Source: Thermus sediminis (lineage in GTDB: Bacteria > Deinococcota > Deinococci > Deinococcales > Thermaceae). From it: a stretch of DNA of 64,000 nt. Shown here piece after piece: positions 43,007 through 51,193 of the stretch; the first letter of the stretch is position 1; each line of letters starts with the position of its first letter. The stretch covers positions 1,178,001-1,242,000 of the forward strand of contig NZ_QURO01000004.1 of assembly GCF_003426945.1 (NCBI RefSeq). The letters run 5' to 3'. The position numbers were made by a program, and so were the translations under genes. The notes below the pieces were generated by a model, which saw only the letters and a program-made list of their open reading frames with translations, ran no database searches and was not told the DNA's origin.

Positions 43007-43744
43007 ATGAACAGGCTGGTTTGGCTTCTCTTCTTTTTGGTTCCAATTCTGGCCCAGGGCCGCCTCGAGGCCGGGGCCTACCTCCAGGGCGGGGTCCACC
43101 CCACCCTCGAGGCCGCCTTGGCCCTAGAGGAGGGGGAGGTCCTCCTCCGCCTCCAGCCCGGGCGGGGGGCTTTGGGCTACCTGGGAAGCCTGGCCCTGGG
43201 GCCCCTGGGCTTCCTGGCCTACGGGGTTCAGGGGGAGGTGGGGGAGGGGGGGGTCGGCCTCGCCCTCTTCCTAGAAGGGGGGGCGGGGCCCTTGGCCCTG
43301 GAAGGGAGGCTTTCCTACCGCCCCCAAGGGGCGCTTCCCCTTTTCCCCGAGGAGGGGCTTTACGGTAGGCTTTTCTTCCGCTACCGCTTGGGCCCTAGGG
43401 AGGTGGTGGGCCTGCTCCTGGAGAGGGGGCGGGCCGAGGCCACCTACGCCCTCAGGGAAGGGGCCACCTACACCTTGGGGGTGGGGGCGGAGGGGCCTCC
43501 CTACCTGGTCCTGGGCCTCCGGGGGGAGGTGGGGGAGGGAGGGGAGGTCTTGGACCTCGCCCTGCGCCTGGGGGGACTCAACCGCCTTGAGGGCGGCCTT
43601 TACTTAGGGCAGGCTAGCCTTCTTTTCATCCTCTCCCATCCTCCAGCGGGTAGCCTCACCCTGTGGCTTGGGGACCTGGGCCTCGAGGCGGGCTTCCGCC
43701 AAGCCCCCTACGCCTGGGTCCGCTACGCCTGGAGGTGGCCGTGA
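43007..43744 (+). CDS. Exported beta-barrel-like protein, hypothetical
   Basis: A 245-residue protein with a signal peptide (RLVWLLFFLVPILAQG, residues 3-18) and a mature part made of alternating short strands rich in Gly, Leu and aromatic residues, ending in a Trp (YAWVRYAWRWP). This pattern suggests an outer-membrane beta barrel. No family is recognised. Its stop overlaps the start of the LolA-like gene by 4 bp, which supports a role in the outer envelope. Confidence 0.55.
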   Translation: MNRLVWLLFFLVPILAQGRLEAGAYLQGGVHPTLEAALALEEGEVLLRLQPGRGALGYLGSLALGPLGFLAYGVQGEVGEGGVGLALFLEGGAGPLALEGRLSYRPQGALPLFPEEGLYGRLFFRYRLGPREVVGLLLERGRAEATYALREGATYTLGVGAEGPPYLVLGLRGEVGEGGEVLDLALRLGGLNRLEGGLYLGQASLLFILSHPPAGSLTLWLGDLGLEAGFRQAPYAWVRYAWRWP

Positions 43745-44391
43745 AGCGAGTCTGGAAGGGCGGTTTTCTCGGGCTTTTGCTGATCTCCAACCTAGCTCTG
43801 GCCCAGTCTGCAGCGGAGATCCTGGACCGCGTGGAGAGAAACCTCGCCACCCCCTGGCAGGCGCTGGTTCAGGGCACCTTCCAGGGCCCTTTGGGCCAGG
43901 AGGAGCTGCAGGCCAGGGTCTACGCCATCCCCCAGGAGCGTCTTTTCCGCATAGAGTTCCTAAAGTCCGCCTCCTTGGAGGGCAACTTCACCGTGATCAC
44001 CGAAAGGGAGGTCTGGAACTACCTCTACCTCACCAACCAGCTGGTCATCTCCCCTCGGGAGAGGGCTCAGGTGCAGGGGCTCGGCCTCACTGCCCAGGCC
44101 TTTGGGGACCTTAGGGCCTTGGCCCAGGAGGCCGAACTCCGCCTCGTGGGGGAGGAGCGCCTGCCCGAGGGGCCGGCCTGGAGGCTTCTGGGCCAGGCCA
44201 GGGGGGGCCAGGGCTTCGCCCAGGTGGAGGTCTACGTCCTCAAGGCCGACCCCCGCCCCGTGCGCTTCCTCTTCCGGGACCAAGGGGGGAGGAGCCTGGC
44301 GGACCTGAGGGTAGCGGAGTTCCGGCGGGCTAACCTGGCCCCCGCGGGGCTCAAGCGCTACCCCAGGGACGCCCAGGTGCTCCGCCGCTAG
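43741..44391 (+). CDS. LolA-like outer-membrane lipoprotein-sorting protein
   Basis: A 216-residue periplasmic protein. A signal peptide (FLGLLLISNLALAQ) is followed by AAEILDRVERNLATPWQALVQGTF and RVYAIPQERLFRIEFL, then an REVWNYLYLTNQLVISPRE strand pair, the half-barrel pattern of LolA/LolB and MucB-type folds. It would carry lipoproteins or lipids between membranes. GTG at 43741 overlaps the upstream stop (GTGA); longer in-frame starts lie inside the upstream gene. Converges with cysK with a 4-bp overlap. Confidence 0.72.
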   Translation: MKRVWKGGFLGLLLISNLALAQSAAEILDRVERNLATPWQALVQGTFQGPLGQEELQARVYAIPQERLFRIEFLKSASLEGNFTVITEREVWNYLYLTNQLVISPRERAQVQGLGLTAQAFGDLRALAQEAELRLVGEERLPEGPAWRLLGQARGGQGFAQVEVYVLKADPRPVRFLFRDQGGRSLADLRVAEFRRANLAPAGLKRYPRDAQVLRR

Positions 44392-45302
44392 GGCTCGGCG
44401 TAAAGGGGGGTGGAGAGGTACTTCCACCCCCCGTCGGGGCTGATGCAGGCCACCCGCCTCCCGGGGCCCAGCTCCCGGGCCACCTGGAGCGCCGCCCAGA
44501 CGATGCCCCCTGAGCTCATCCCTAAGAAGAGCCCCTCCTCCCGGGCGAGCCTCCGGGCCAGGGGGAAGGCGTCCTCCTCCCACACCTGGATGACCCTGTC
44601 CAGGAGGGTCAGGTCCAGGTTCTCGGGGATGAAGCCGGGCCCCATGCCCTGGAAGCCGTGCTGCCCCATCTTGCCCCCGGAGAGGACGTTGGAGCGGGCG
44701 GGCTCCACGGCGATGACCCTCACCCCCGGGAGGCGCTCCTTGAGGTACCGCCCCACCCCGGTGATGGTCCCCCCGGTGCCTGAGCCGTAGACGAAGGCGT
44801 CCACACGGCCCTCGAGGGCCTCGTAGAGCTCCGGCCCCGTGGTCTCGTAGTGGGCCCGGACGTTGGCGGGGTTAGCGAACTGGTCGGGCATGAAGGCCCC
44901 AAGCTCCTCCTTGAGGCGGAGGGCCTCCTCCCTTGCGGCCAGCATGCGCCTCTCTGGGTCGGTGAGGACCAGCTCAACCCCGAAGGCCCTCAGGACCCGC
45001 TTCCTTTCCTCGGACATCTGGGCGGGCATGGCGAGGATGAGGCGGTAGCCGCGGCTCGCCGCGACCATGGCCAGGCCGATGCCCGTGTTGCCGCTCGTGG
45101 GCTCCACGATGACCTGGCCGGAGCCCGGGCGCAGGAGGCCCCTTTCTTCCGCATCCCGGATCATGTACCAGGCGGGGCGGTCCTTGATGGAGCCCCCGGG
45201 GTTCAGCCCCTCCAGCTTCACCCAGACCTCGGCCATGCCTGGCTCCACCACCCTTTCCAGCCGGACCACCGGGGTCTTCCCGATCACCCCTTCCACCCGC
45301 AT
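44388..45302 (-). CDS. cysK: Cysteine synthase (O-acetylserine sulfhydrylase)
   Basis: A 304-residue fold-type II PLP enzyme. The PLP lysine is K40 in NPGGSIKDRPA; the substrate loop PTSGNTGIGLA and the phosphate-binding GSGTGGTITG loop follow. It makes cysteine from O-acetylserine and sulfide; a CysM-type or cystathionine-related specificity cannot be excluded. A strong -10 TATAGT on this strand (45315-45310) lies 7 nt before the ATG, with TTTACC upstream at a 16-bp spacer, predicting a leaderless mRNA. Confidence 0.93.
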   Translation of the reverse strand: MRVEGVIGKTPVVRLERVVEPGMAEVWVKLEGLNPGGSIKDRPAWYMIRDAEERGLLRPGSGQVIVEPTSGNTGIGLAMVAASRGYRLILAMPAQMSEERKRVLRAFGVELVLTDPERRMLAAREEALRLKEELGAFMPDQFANPANVRAHYETTGPELYEALEGRVDAFVYGSGTGGTITGVGRYLKERLPGVRVIAVEPARSNVLSGGKMGQHGFQGMGPGFIPENLDLTLLDRVIQVWEEDAFPLARRLAREEGLFLGMSSGGIVWAALQVARELGPGRRVACISPDGGWKYLSTPLYAEP

Positions 45303-45434
45303 ACCCCTAACTATAGGGCTGGGTGGGTTAGGGTAAAAGGCTTGGGGTAAAGGGGAGTCCCCCTTCCCCCTTTTCCCAGGTGGGGGGTCTGGTAGACTGG
45401 GAGGGGCAAGCCCTTAGCTTGCGGAAAGGCGAAC

Positions 45435-45902
45435 ATGAAGGTTGAACAGGACAAGGTAGTGACCATCCGCTACACCCTCCAGGTGGAGGGGGAGGTCTTG
45501 GACCGGGGGGAGCTTTCCTACCTGCACGGGCACGGCCACCTGATCCGGGGCCTCGAGGAGGAGCTAGAAGGCCGCCAGGAGGGCGAGCGCTTCCAGGCCC
45601 ACGTACCCGCGGAGAAGGCCTATGGCCCCCGCGATCCCGAGGGGGTGCAGGTGGTGCCCCTTTCCGCCTTCCCTGAGGACGCGGAGGTGGCCCCCGGGGC
45701 CCAGTTCTACGCCCAGGACATGGAGGGGAACCCCATACCCCTCACCGTGGTGGAGGTCCAGGGGGAGGAGGTCACCGTTGACTTCAACCATCCCTTGGCG
45801 GGGAGGGACCTGGAGTTTGAGGTGCAGGTGTTGAAGGTGCGCGAGGCCACCCCGGAGGAGATCCTCCACGGCCACGTGCACGAGGGTGGCTCCGCCCACT
45901 AG
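45435..45902 (+). CDS. slyD: FKBP-type peptidyl-prolyl isomerase, SlyD-like
   Basis: A 155-residue protein in which an FKBP domain (VVTIRYTLQVEGEVLDRGE, LIRGLEEELEGRQEGE) is interrupted by an insert-in-flap (from AEKAYGPRDPEGVQ to VDFNHPLAGRDLEFEV), the SlyD layout of isomerase plus chaperone. The C-terminal tail HGHVHEGGSAH is His-rich and could bind nickel. A -10 TAGACT near 45393 fits a promoter. Cytoplasmic. Confidence 0.92.
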   Translation: MKVEQDKVVTIRYTLQVEGEVLDRGELSYLHGHGHLIRGLEEELEGRQEGERFQAHVPAEKAYGPRDPEGVQVVPLSAFPEDAEVAPGAQFYAQDMEGNPIPLTVVEVQGEEVTVDFNHPLAGRDLEFEVQVLKVREATPEEILHGHVHEGGSAH

Positions 45903-46011
45903 GCGGGCCAGAGCGGCGAGGGCGCCCAGGCCCAAGGGGTCCGCCGCTCCCGGGGTTTGCCTGGCCGAGGAGAGGGTCCCTCGAGGAGCCCTTTTCCCTT
46001 AGGCTTGAGGC

Positions 46012-46761
46012 ATGCGCATCCTGGTCGCCAACGACGACGGCATCTTCTCTCCCGGCATCAAGGCCCTAGGCCTGGCCATGCGGGCCCTGGGGGAGGTCTA
46101 CGTGGTGGCCCCAGACGTGGAGCAGTCGGCGGTAGGCCACGGGATCACCGTGCGCCGCCCCTTGCGCTTCAAGCACACCGCTAGCGCCGGCTTCGGGGAG
46201 ATCCCCGCCTACCGGGTGGACGGCACCCCCGCGGACTGCGTGGTCCTGGGGGTCCACCTCCTGGGGCGGCCGGACCTTTTGGTCTCCGGCATCAACATCG
46301 GGGTGAACCTGGGCCTGGACCTCACCCACTCGGGCACCGTGGCCGCGGCCCTCGAGGGCACCTCCTTGGGCATCCCCTCCCTGGCCTTCAGCCTGGACAC
46401 CTCCCGCGAGGACCTGGACTTCGCCCAGGCCGCCCTTTGGGCCACACGCCTGGCCCGGTTGGTGGCGGAGAGAGGGCTTCCCAAAGGGGTCCTCCTCAAT
46501 GTGAACTTCCCCGCGGGCACCCCCAAGGGCGCCTTGGTTACCCGCCTCTCCACCCACCGCATTGAGGACACCGTGGTGGAGCGCCTGGACCCTGAGGGCA
46601 GGCCCTACTACTGGATCGCGGGCGTCCCGGTGGGGGAGGAGGAGGAGGGCACGGACCTTTGGGCCGTGCGCCGGGGCTACATCTCCGTGACCCCGGTGAG
46701 CCTGGACTTCACCGCCACCGCTTTTTTACCGGAGGTGGCCCGCTGGCTTCAGGAGCTTTAG
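46012..46761 (+). CDS. surE: 5'/3'-nucleotidase SurE
   Basis: A 249-residue metal-dependent phosphatase that removes phosphate from nucleoside monophosphates. The metal-binding pair is in VANDDGIFSPG (residues 5-15). VAPDVEQSAVGHGIT and LVSGINIGVNLGLDLTHSGTVAAALEG (split by the acceptor loop) are intact, as is NVNFPAG. The ATG has a TAGGCT box 6 nt upstream, possibly a leaderless start. The 3' end overlaps the convergent SAM hydrolase gene by 4 bp. Confidence 0.95.
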   Translation: MRILVANDDGIFSPGIKALGLAMRALGEVYVVAPDVEQSAVGHGITVRRPLRFKHTASAGFGEIPAYRVDGTPADCVVLGVHLLGRPDLLVSGINIGVNLGLDLTHSGTVAAALEGTSLGIPSLAFSLDTSREDLDFAQAALWATRLARLVAERGLPKGVLLNVNFPAGTPKGALVTRLSTHRIEDTVVERLDPEGRPYYWIAGVPVGEEEEGTDLWAVRRGYISVTPVSLDFTATAFLPEVARWLQEL

Positions 46762-47534
46762 AGGAGGCGGACGGGCATCCCCTCCCGAAGGCCCAGGGCC
46801 TCCCGGGCGCTTCCCCGGTTGATGGCGATTTCCAGAAGGCCGGCGCTCCCCAAGTAGGCCAGGGCTTCCCCCTCTTGGGCCTCCCCAAAGGTGCGGAGGA
46901 CCCTAAGCCGCCTCCCCGCCACCTCCACCCACCCCCCCAGGGGGGCGGCGAGGAGGGTGGTGACGGCGTTGCCGAAGCGGTCAAAGGTGAGGACCTCCCC
47001 CAAAGGCCCGGGGCTCAGGACGAGGGGAAGGCGGTTTAGGGTTTCCCCCGGGACCTCGGGGCCCAGGGCCTCCGGGGGTAGGCCCAGGGCCAGGTGGGCC
47101 GCGGCGGGGGCGAAAAGGTCGCGGCCGTGGAAGGTGTGCGCCCCAGGGCGCCAGCCGGGAAGGGGCTTTACCCCCTGGGGCTTGGGAGGGGCGGGATTTT
47201 CCAGAAGAAAGGCCCTTTCTGGCGGGTCCAGGAGCCAGGCCAGGGTGAAGAGGCCGTTGTCGGGGCCCACGTAGAGGCGCCTTCCCCAGGCGGCGATGGC
47301 CCGCCTCGCCGTGCCCGCCCCGGGATCCACCACCGCCAGGAGGACCGCCCCCTCGGGCAGATAGGGGATCGCTTGGAAGAGGGCGTAGGCGGCCCGGCGC
47401 AGGTCCCCCGGGGGCAGGCCGTGGGCCAGGTGAACCACCCGCAACCCAGGGGCCCGGGCCTCCAGGACGGCCTGGACTATGGTGGCGTAGGGGTCCTCCA
47501 GGCCGAAGTCCGAAAGGAAATAGACGGGGCGCAT
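46758..47534 (-). CDS. S-adenosyl-L-methionine hydrolase (SAM hydroxide adenosyltransferase family)
   Basis: A 258-residue member of the former DUF62 family, which splits SAM to adenosine and methionine using water. It starts VYFLSDFGLEDPYATIVQAVL, with VDPGAGTARRAIA, VGPDNGLFTLA, FHGRDLFAPAAAHLA and DRFGNAVTTLL, the conserved active-site Asp, Arg and His region. The length is normal. It lies 3 bp downstream of the TPR-membrane protein gene on the same strand and is probably co-transcribed with it. Confidence 0.88.
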   Translation of the reverse strand: MRPVYFLSDFGLEDPYATIVQAVLEARAPGLRVVHLAHGLPPGDLRRAAYALFQAIPYLPEGAVLLAVVDPGAGTARRAIAAWGRRLYVGPDNGLFTLAWLLDPPERAFLLENPAPPKPQGVKPLPGWRPGAHTFHGRDLFAPAAAHLALGLPPEALGPEVPGETLNRLPLVLSPGPLGEVLTFDRFGNAVTTLLAAPLGGWVEVAGRRLRVLRTFGEAQEGEALAYLGSAGLLEIAINRGSAREALGLREGMPVRLL

Positions 47535-47537
47535 GGC

Positions 47538-48986
47538 CTAAAGGAGGCGGAGCCAGGGGGCAGGCAGAAGGGAGAGCACCACCCCTGCCACCACCCAGCC
47601 CAGAGAAAGCCCCAGGACGCCTCCCATCCGCTCCTTGACCAGGAGGAGCCCTGCTCCCAGGAGGAAGAGGAGGAGCGTGGGCCCGGGGACGGCCAGGGCG
47701 AAGAGGAGGGGGACGAGGTAGGGGGCCAGGTCCCGGTAGCGCTCGCGGAGGACGAGAGGGGCCAAGCCCCGGAAGAAGGGCTCCATGAGGGCCAGGCCCA
47801 GGAAGGCTAAGAGGTTCAGGGGAAGGGTGGGGAGGCTCACGGAATCCCGCGCTGCCCCGTAGGCGAAGAGGAGGAGGACCAGGGCGGGCCCTACCCAGAA
47901 CCCTTCCACAAAGCCCTCGAGGGGGCCCAGGACCTGGGGAAGCCGCCTCCTTTGCCAAAGGAGAAGCCCCAGGAAGAGGAGGAGACCATAGGCGAGGTAG
48001 AAGCTGGGCAGGATCTGGTCCCGCTGGTAAGGGGTGACGAGGGCCAGGGCGTTGGCGAAGAGGGTCTGGCCCAGGAAGGCAGCGAAGCCCAGGGCCAGGA
48101 GGAGGGCGAGGAGGAGGAAGAGGTAGAGGCTCCCCGGCCCCGGCATCGGGTTATCCACCAACTCCACGGTGCGCAGGGGTTCGATGCGGCTTTCTCCCAA
48201 AAGGCTCAGGACCAGAAAGGCCAACAAGGCCAGGAGCCAGGGCCAAGCGTAGGAGAGGAGGAGGCCCGGGAGGTTTTCCAGTCCCGAAAGCTGGGCCAAG
48301 GCTGCCCGCCCCCGGGCCAGGTCCCCCTGGCCCAGGTAGGCCAGGACCAGGGTGGAGAGGGCTTGGCGCTGGAGCTCGGGCCTAGTGGCCAACTGAGGGA
48401 GGAGGTCTTCCAAAAGGGCCGCCGTCTCCTGGGGCCTCCCCGTGAGGAAGAGGAGGCGGCCCCGCTCCAGCTGTTCCTCTAGGGTGAAGCCCAAGGCAAC
48501 GAGGCCCAACTCGGGGTTTCCCAAGGCCAGATGGAGCCGGGAGAGGAGGAGCCGGACCTCGGGGGTGGGGGGCAGGCCTTGGGCCTCCCCCAGGGCCTCC
48601 TCGTAGCGCCTTAGGGCCTCGAGGGCCCTAGCCCTAAGCAGCCTTCCCTCCGGGGACTGGGTCAAGGGAAGCTTGAGCACCTCCCCGGGCCTTCCTCTTA
48701 CGAGGAGGAGCCTGGCTTGCAAAAGCGGGGCCTCCGGGTCCTCCCCCAGCCGCTCCAGGTAGCCCTCCGCCCGGGCGGCCTCCCCTTTTTCTAGATGGAT
48801 CCGGGCAAGGAGGCGGAGGCTAGGCCTGTGGGTGGGGTCGCTCACCAGGGCCAGCTCGCAGGTGGCCTGGGCGCTCTCCAGAGCTCCTTGCGCATACAGG
48901 CGCGCGCAGCGGGCATAGTAATCCTCGGCCCCCTGGGCCAGGCTCAGGAGGCCCAAGAGAAACCCCAACCCCCAGATAAGCCTCAT
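47538..48986 (-). CDS. TPR-repeat membrane protein with degenerate CPBP-like C-terminus
   Basis: A 482-residue protein: signal or anchor helix (LIWGLGFLLGLLSLAQG), four to six TPR-like helix pairs (residues about 20-220, e.g. SAQATCELALVSDPTHRPSL), then about seven membrane helices. Near residue 400 the segment ALMEPFFRGLAPLVLRERY resembles motif 1 of CPBP proteases (ExxxR), but the His of motifs 2 and 3 is missing, so it is probably not a protease. ATG at 48986 is chosen since a -10 TAGACT lies 7 nt upstream; the longer frame adds a low-complexity stretch. Confidence 0.6.
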   Translation of the reverse strand: MRLIWGLGFLLGLLSLAQGAEDYYARCARLYAQGALESAQATCELALVSDPTHRPSLRLLARIHLEKGEAARAEGYLERLGEDPEAPLLQARLLLVRGRPGEVLKLPLTQSPEGRLLRARALEALRRYEEALGEAQGLPPTPEVRLLLSRLHLALGNPELGLVALGFTLEEQLERGRLLFLTGRPQETAALLEDLLPQLATRPELQRQALSTLVLAYLGQGDLARGRAALAQLSGLENLPGLLLSYAWPWLLALLAFLVLSLLGESRIEPLRTVELVDNPMPGPGSLYLFLLLALLLALGFAAFLGQTLFANALALVTPYQRDQILPSFYLAYGLLLFLGLLLWQRRRLPQVLGPLEGFVEGFWVGPALVLLLFAYGAARDSVSLPTLPLNLLAFLGLALMEPFFRGLAPLVLRERYRDLAPYLVPLLFALAVPGPTLLLFLLGAGLLLVKERMGGVLGLSLGWVVAGVVLSLLPAPWLRLL

Positions 48987-49087
48987 GCGTTCTAGTCTAC
49001 TCCGGCCCCCTGCCCTGGACCCGGTGCAATCCCAACGGTCAGGGTCCACGGCAGGCCCAGATCCGAGCCCCCAGCCGGATCGGGACC

Positions 49088-49546
49088 TCAACCCTCCAGG
49101 AGCACCACCGCCCGGGCCTGGACGTGCCTGGGGGCTAGGCCCTCCGAGGTCTTGAAGGTGAGGCCCACCCGGTCCTCGGGGAGGTTCAGGAGGTGGGATA
49201 GGTTTTCTCTTAGGCCCTGGCGGTGGGGGGAGAGCTTGGGCTGGTCCAGGGTGATGACGAGGCTCACCTGGATGAGGCGTCCTCCCCGGGCGGCCACCAG
49301 GCTTAGGGCCTCCTCTAGGAAGACCGCGCTCCGCACCCCCCGCCACCTGGGGTCGGTGTCGGGGAAGAGGAGGCCGATGTCCCCGAGGCCAAAGGCGGAG
49401 AGCAAGGCGTCCGTGAGGGCGTGGAGGGCGGCGTCCCCGTCGGAGTGGGCCTTGGCCCCTAGGGGGCTTGGCAGGAGGAGGCCGCAGAGGTAAAGGGGCC
49501 GCCCCTCCTCAAGAAGATGGCTATCCTCGCCGTAGCCCAGGCGCAT
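49088..49546 (-). CDS. ispF: 2-C-methyl-D-erythritol 2,4-cyclodiphosphate synthase
   Basis: A 152-residue trimeric enzyme of the MEP isoprenoid pathway. The zinc ligands are in GYGEDSHLL (D8, H10) and the HSDGDAALHALTDALL segment, with the GDIGLLFPDTDPRW loop and the C-terminal TSEGLAPRHVQARAVVLLE. Predicted leaderless: -10 TAGAGT (49558-49553 on this strand) lies 6 nt before the ATG. It is divergent from an HD-domain gene; dxs of the same pathway is at 40-42 kb. Confidence 0.95.
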   Translation of the reverse strand: MRLGYGEDSHLLEEGRPLYLCGLLLPSPLGAKAHSDGDAALHALTDALLSAFGLGDIGLLFPDTDPRWRGVRSAVFLEEALSLVAARGGRLIQVSLVITLDQPKLSPHRQGLRENLSHLLNLPEDRVGLTFKTSEGLAPRHVQARAVVLLEG

Positions 49547-49562
49547 GGCTATACTCTAGGGC
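49547..49562. promoter_or_regulatory. Divergent overlapping promoters of ispF and HD gene
   Basis: Only 16 bp separate the two start codons. The reverse -10 TAGAGT (49553-49558) and forward -10 TATACT (49550-49555) overlap by 3 bp on opposite strands and lie 6 and 7 nt from their start codons. No -35 is visible. Confidence 0.6.
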
Positions 49563-50114
49563 ATGCCGAGCTTCCAGGAAGCCCTGGCCCTCATGGAGGC
49601 CTGGACGGAAAGCGACTCCCTTAGGCGGCACATGCGGGCGGTGGAGGTGGCCATGCGGGCCTACGCCCGCCGCTACGGTGAGGACGAGGAGCTTTGGGCC
49701 ATGGCCGGGGTCCTCCACGACATGGACTACGAGAAGCACCCCGAGGCCCACCCTTACCGGGGGGTGGAGGAGCTTAGGCGGCTGGGGTATCCGGAGGAGG
49801 TCCTCGAGGCCATCCTGGGTCACGCCAGCTACACGGGGGTGCCCCGCAGAAGCCTCATGGCCAAGGCCCTCTTCGCCGTGGACGAGCTCACCGGCCTCAT
49901 CACCGCCGCCGTTTACGTGCGCCCCGACCGTTCCATCCTGGGCCTGGAGCTCCCGAGCCTCAAGAAGAAGTTCAAGGACAAGGCCTTCGCCAAGGGGGTG
50001 AACCGAAAGGAGATAGAGGAGGGGGCGAGGGAGCTGGGGGTGCCCCTGGAGGAGCACATCGCCTTTGTCCTCGCCGCCATGAAGGAGAACGCTAGGCCCC
50101 TTGGCCTAGCCTAG
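49563..50114 (+). CDS. HD-domain phosphohydrolase-like protein
   Basis: A 183-residue protein with an HD fold: SLRRHMRAVEVAMRAYARR supplies the first His, AGVLHDMDYEKHPEAHPY the HD pair, and ILGHASYTG and FAVDELTGLI the later metal ligands. It resembles HDIG-type phosphohydrolases; the substrate (nucleotide or phosphate monoester) is unknown. The ATG is 7 nt after a -10 TATACT, so it is predicted leaderless. Confidence 0.82.
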   Translation: MPSFQEALALMEAWTESDSLRRHMRAVEVAMRAYARRYGEDEELWAMAGVLHDMDYEKHPEAHPYRGVEELRRLGYPEEVLEAILGHASYTGVPRRSLMAKALFAVDELTGLITAAVYVRPDRSILGLELPSLKKKFKDKAFAKGVNRKEIEEGARELGVPLEEHIAFVLAAMKENARPLGLA

Positions 50115-50150
50115 TTGCCTTGGGGCCCTTTTCCCGCTAGGGTGAGGGGG

Positions 50151-50471
50151 ATGGCGCTTCCCGACCTCACCCCCTACCTGGGCCAGGTGACCTTTGGCGG
50201 CCTGGCGGGGTACGCGGTGGGCTACGCCCTCAAGAAGGTGGGCCGCGTCCTGGCCATCCTCCTGGGCCTCCTCTTCGTCGCCCTGCAGCTTCTGGCCCAG
50301 GCGGGCTACGTGCAGGTGGACTGGACGCGGATCCAGCAGGACGTGGAGCCCTTCCTGCAACAGCCGGGCCTCCAGAGTCTCTGGGAGCGGCTCCTTTCCA
50401 CCCTCACCCACAACCTTCCCTTCGGGGCCAGCTTCGTGGGGGGGCTTATCCTGGGCCTCAGGGCCGGATGA
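50151..50471 (+). CDS. FUN14-family membrane protein
   Basis: A 106-residue protein with three hydrophobic segments. The pattern FGGLAGYAVGYALKKVGRVLA and a membrane segment followed by AGYVQVDWTRIQQDVE fit the FUN14 family, small Gly-rich membrane proteins of unknown function in bacteria. The ATG at 50151 follows TAGGGT-gaggggg, which could act as -10 box and start or as a ribosome binding site. An in-frame start at 50115 adds residues without family character. Converges with the next gene with a 14-bp overlap. Confidence 0.75.
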   Translation: MALPDLTPYLGQVTFGGLAGYAVGYALKKVGRVLAILLGLLFVALQLLAQAGYVQVDWTRIQQDVEPFLQQPGLQSLWERLLSTLTHNLPFGASFVGGLILGLRAG

Positions 50472-51018
50472 GCCTCTGGGGGGTGGCGATCAGGTCCACC
50501 CGGCGCTCGGGGGCCACGGGGAGCCGGGGGTAGACCATGACCGGGTGGGCCAGGGTGGCGAAGGGGGCTGCCACCTCCAGCCAGGCCTGGGGGAAGCCAT
50601 AGCCCTTCCCCACCCACCCCCCCTCCTCGTCCACGGCCACCGCCCCGACGAGGACCAGGTCAACGGGCTGGTCCCTTAGGTCCACCCGCACCCCGTAGCG
50701 GTAGGCCTCCCGCACCCGCCTAAGCCGCCTCGGGTCCAGGCCCTTTAGGAGCAAAAACTCGCCGGGGCGGTCGGGGTGGGGGAGGAGGAGGGCCTTCCCC
50801 TGCTTCAGCGCCTCCTCCCTGAGGGGTTTGAGGACGGCGTCCATCCCCGCCAGGACGAGCCTCGCCCCCTGGAACTCCGGGGTCTTCATGAGCCTCTCCG
50901 CCGCCCGCCTGGCCCCCAGGAAGTTGGGGTGGTGGCCGTGGGGGGGTGTGGGGTGGAGGGCCAGGTCGTGGCGGGCCAGGAAGTTCCAGACCTCTTCCCG
51001 GAGCTGGCCGAGGGTCAT
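50458..51018 (-). CDS. 5-formyltetrahydrofolate cyclo-ligase family protein
   Basis: A 186-residue protein with TLGQLREEVWNFLARHDLAL, GARRAAERLMKTPEFQGARLVLAG, PLREEALKQGKALLLPHPD and VDLVLVGAVAVDEEGGWVGKGYGF. The last segment matches the NPPTDLILVPGxAFDxxGxRLGxGxGYYD box of the cyclo-ligase fold in simplified form; the usual tyrosine pair is reduced, so the activity may differ (as in MTHFSD-like proteins). I chose the ATG at 51018, which overlaps the stop of a small upstream gene (ATGA); TTG 51027 is less likely. Confidence 0.72.
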   Translation of the reverse strand: MTLGQLREEVWNFLARHDLALHPTPPHGHHPNFLGARRAAERLMKTPEFQGARLVLAGMDAVLKPLREEALKQGKALLLPHPDRPGEFLLLKGLDPRRLRRVREAYRYGVRVDLRDQPVDLVLVGAVAVDEEGGWVGKGYGFPQAWLEVAAPFATLAHPVMVYPRLPVAPERRVDLIATPQRLIRP

Positions 51019-51158
51019 GGGGTCCAAAGGTCCTGTTCCTGGTCCCTCTCCTCCCGGATCTGGCCTAGGGCCTCTTCGGGAGGGATAGGGGTTCGGATCC
51101 TCTGGTTTGGGGCGAAGATAGCCTTAAGGGCCTCTTCCTGGGGGAAGGGCGCTTCCAT
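51015..51158 (-). CDS. Small protein, 47 aa, hypothetical
   Basis: An ATG at 51158 preceded by GGGGAAGGTG opens a 47-codon frame. It begins MEAPFPQEEALKAIF and ends IREERDQEQDLWTP; the stop TGA overlaps the ATG of the cyclo-ligase-like gene by 4 bp, the coupling seen for most neighbours. A -10 TAGACT (51175-51170 on this strand) gives a transcript start near 51163. The product is acidic and helical near its C terminus. It might be an antitoxin-like or regulatory peptide; there is no evidence beyond layout. Confidence 0.55.
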   Translation of the reverse strand: MEAPFPQEEALKAIFAPNQRIRTPIPPEEALGQIREERDQEQDLWTP

Positions 51159-51193
51159 CACCTTCCCCAAGTCTAGCCCTAAACTGGTGGGGT

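Noticed and set aside
42755-43099. 114-codon reverse frame in the gap before the beta-barrel-like gene
   Set aside because: It overlaps the signal peptide region of the forward gene and lacks a start signal; only a 13-residue piece looks protein-like.
49060-49081. GATCCG/CGGATC hairpin after ispF as a terminator
   Set aside because: Only 6 bp of stem with a 10-nt loop and no T-run on the ispF strand.
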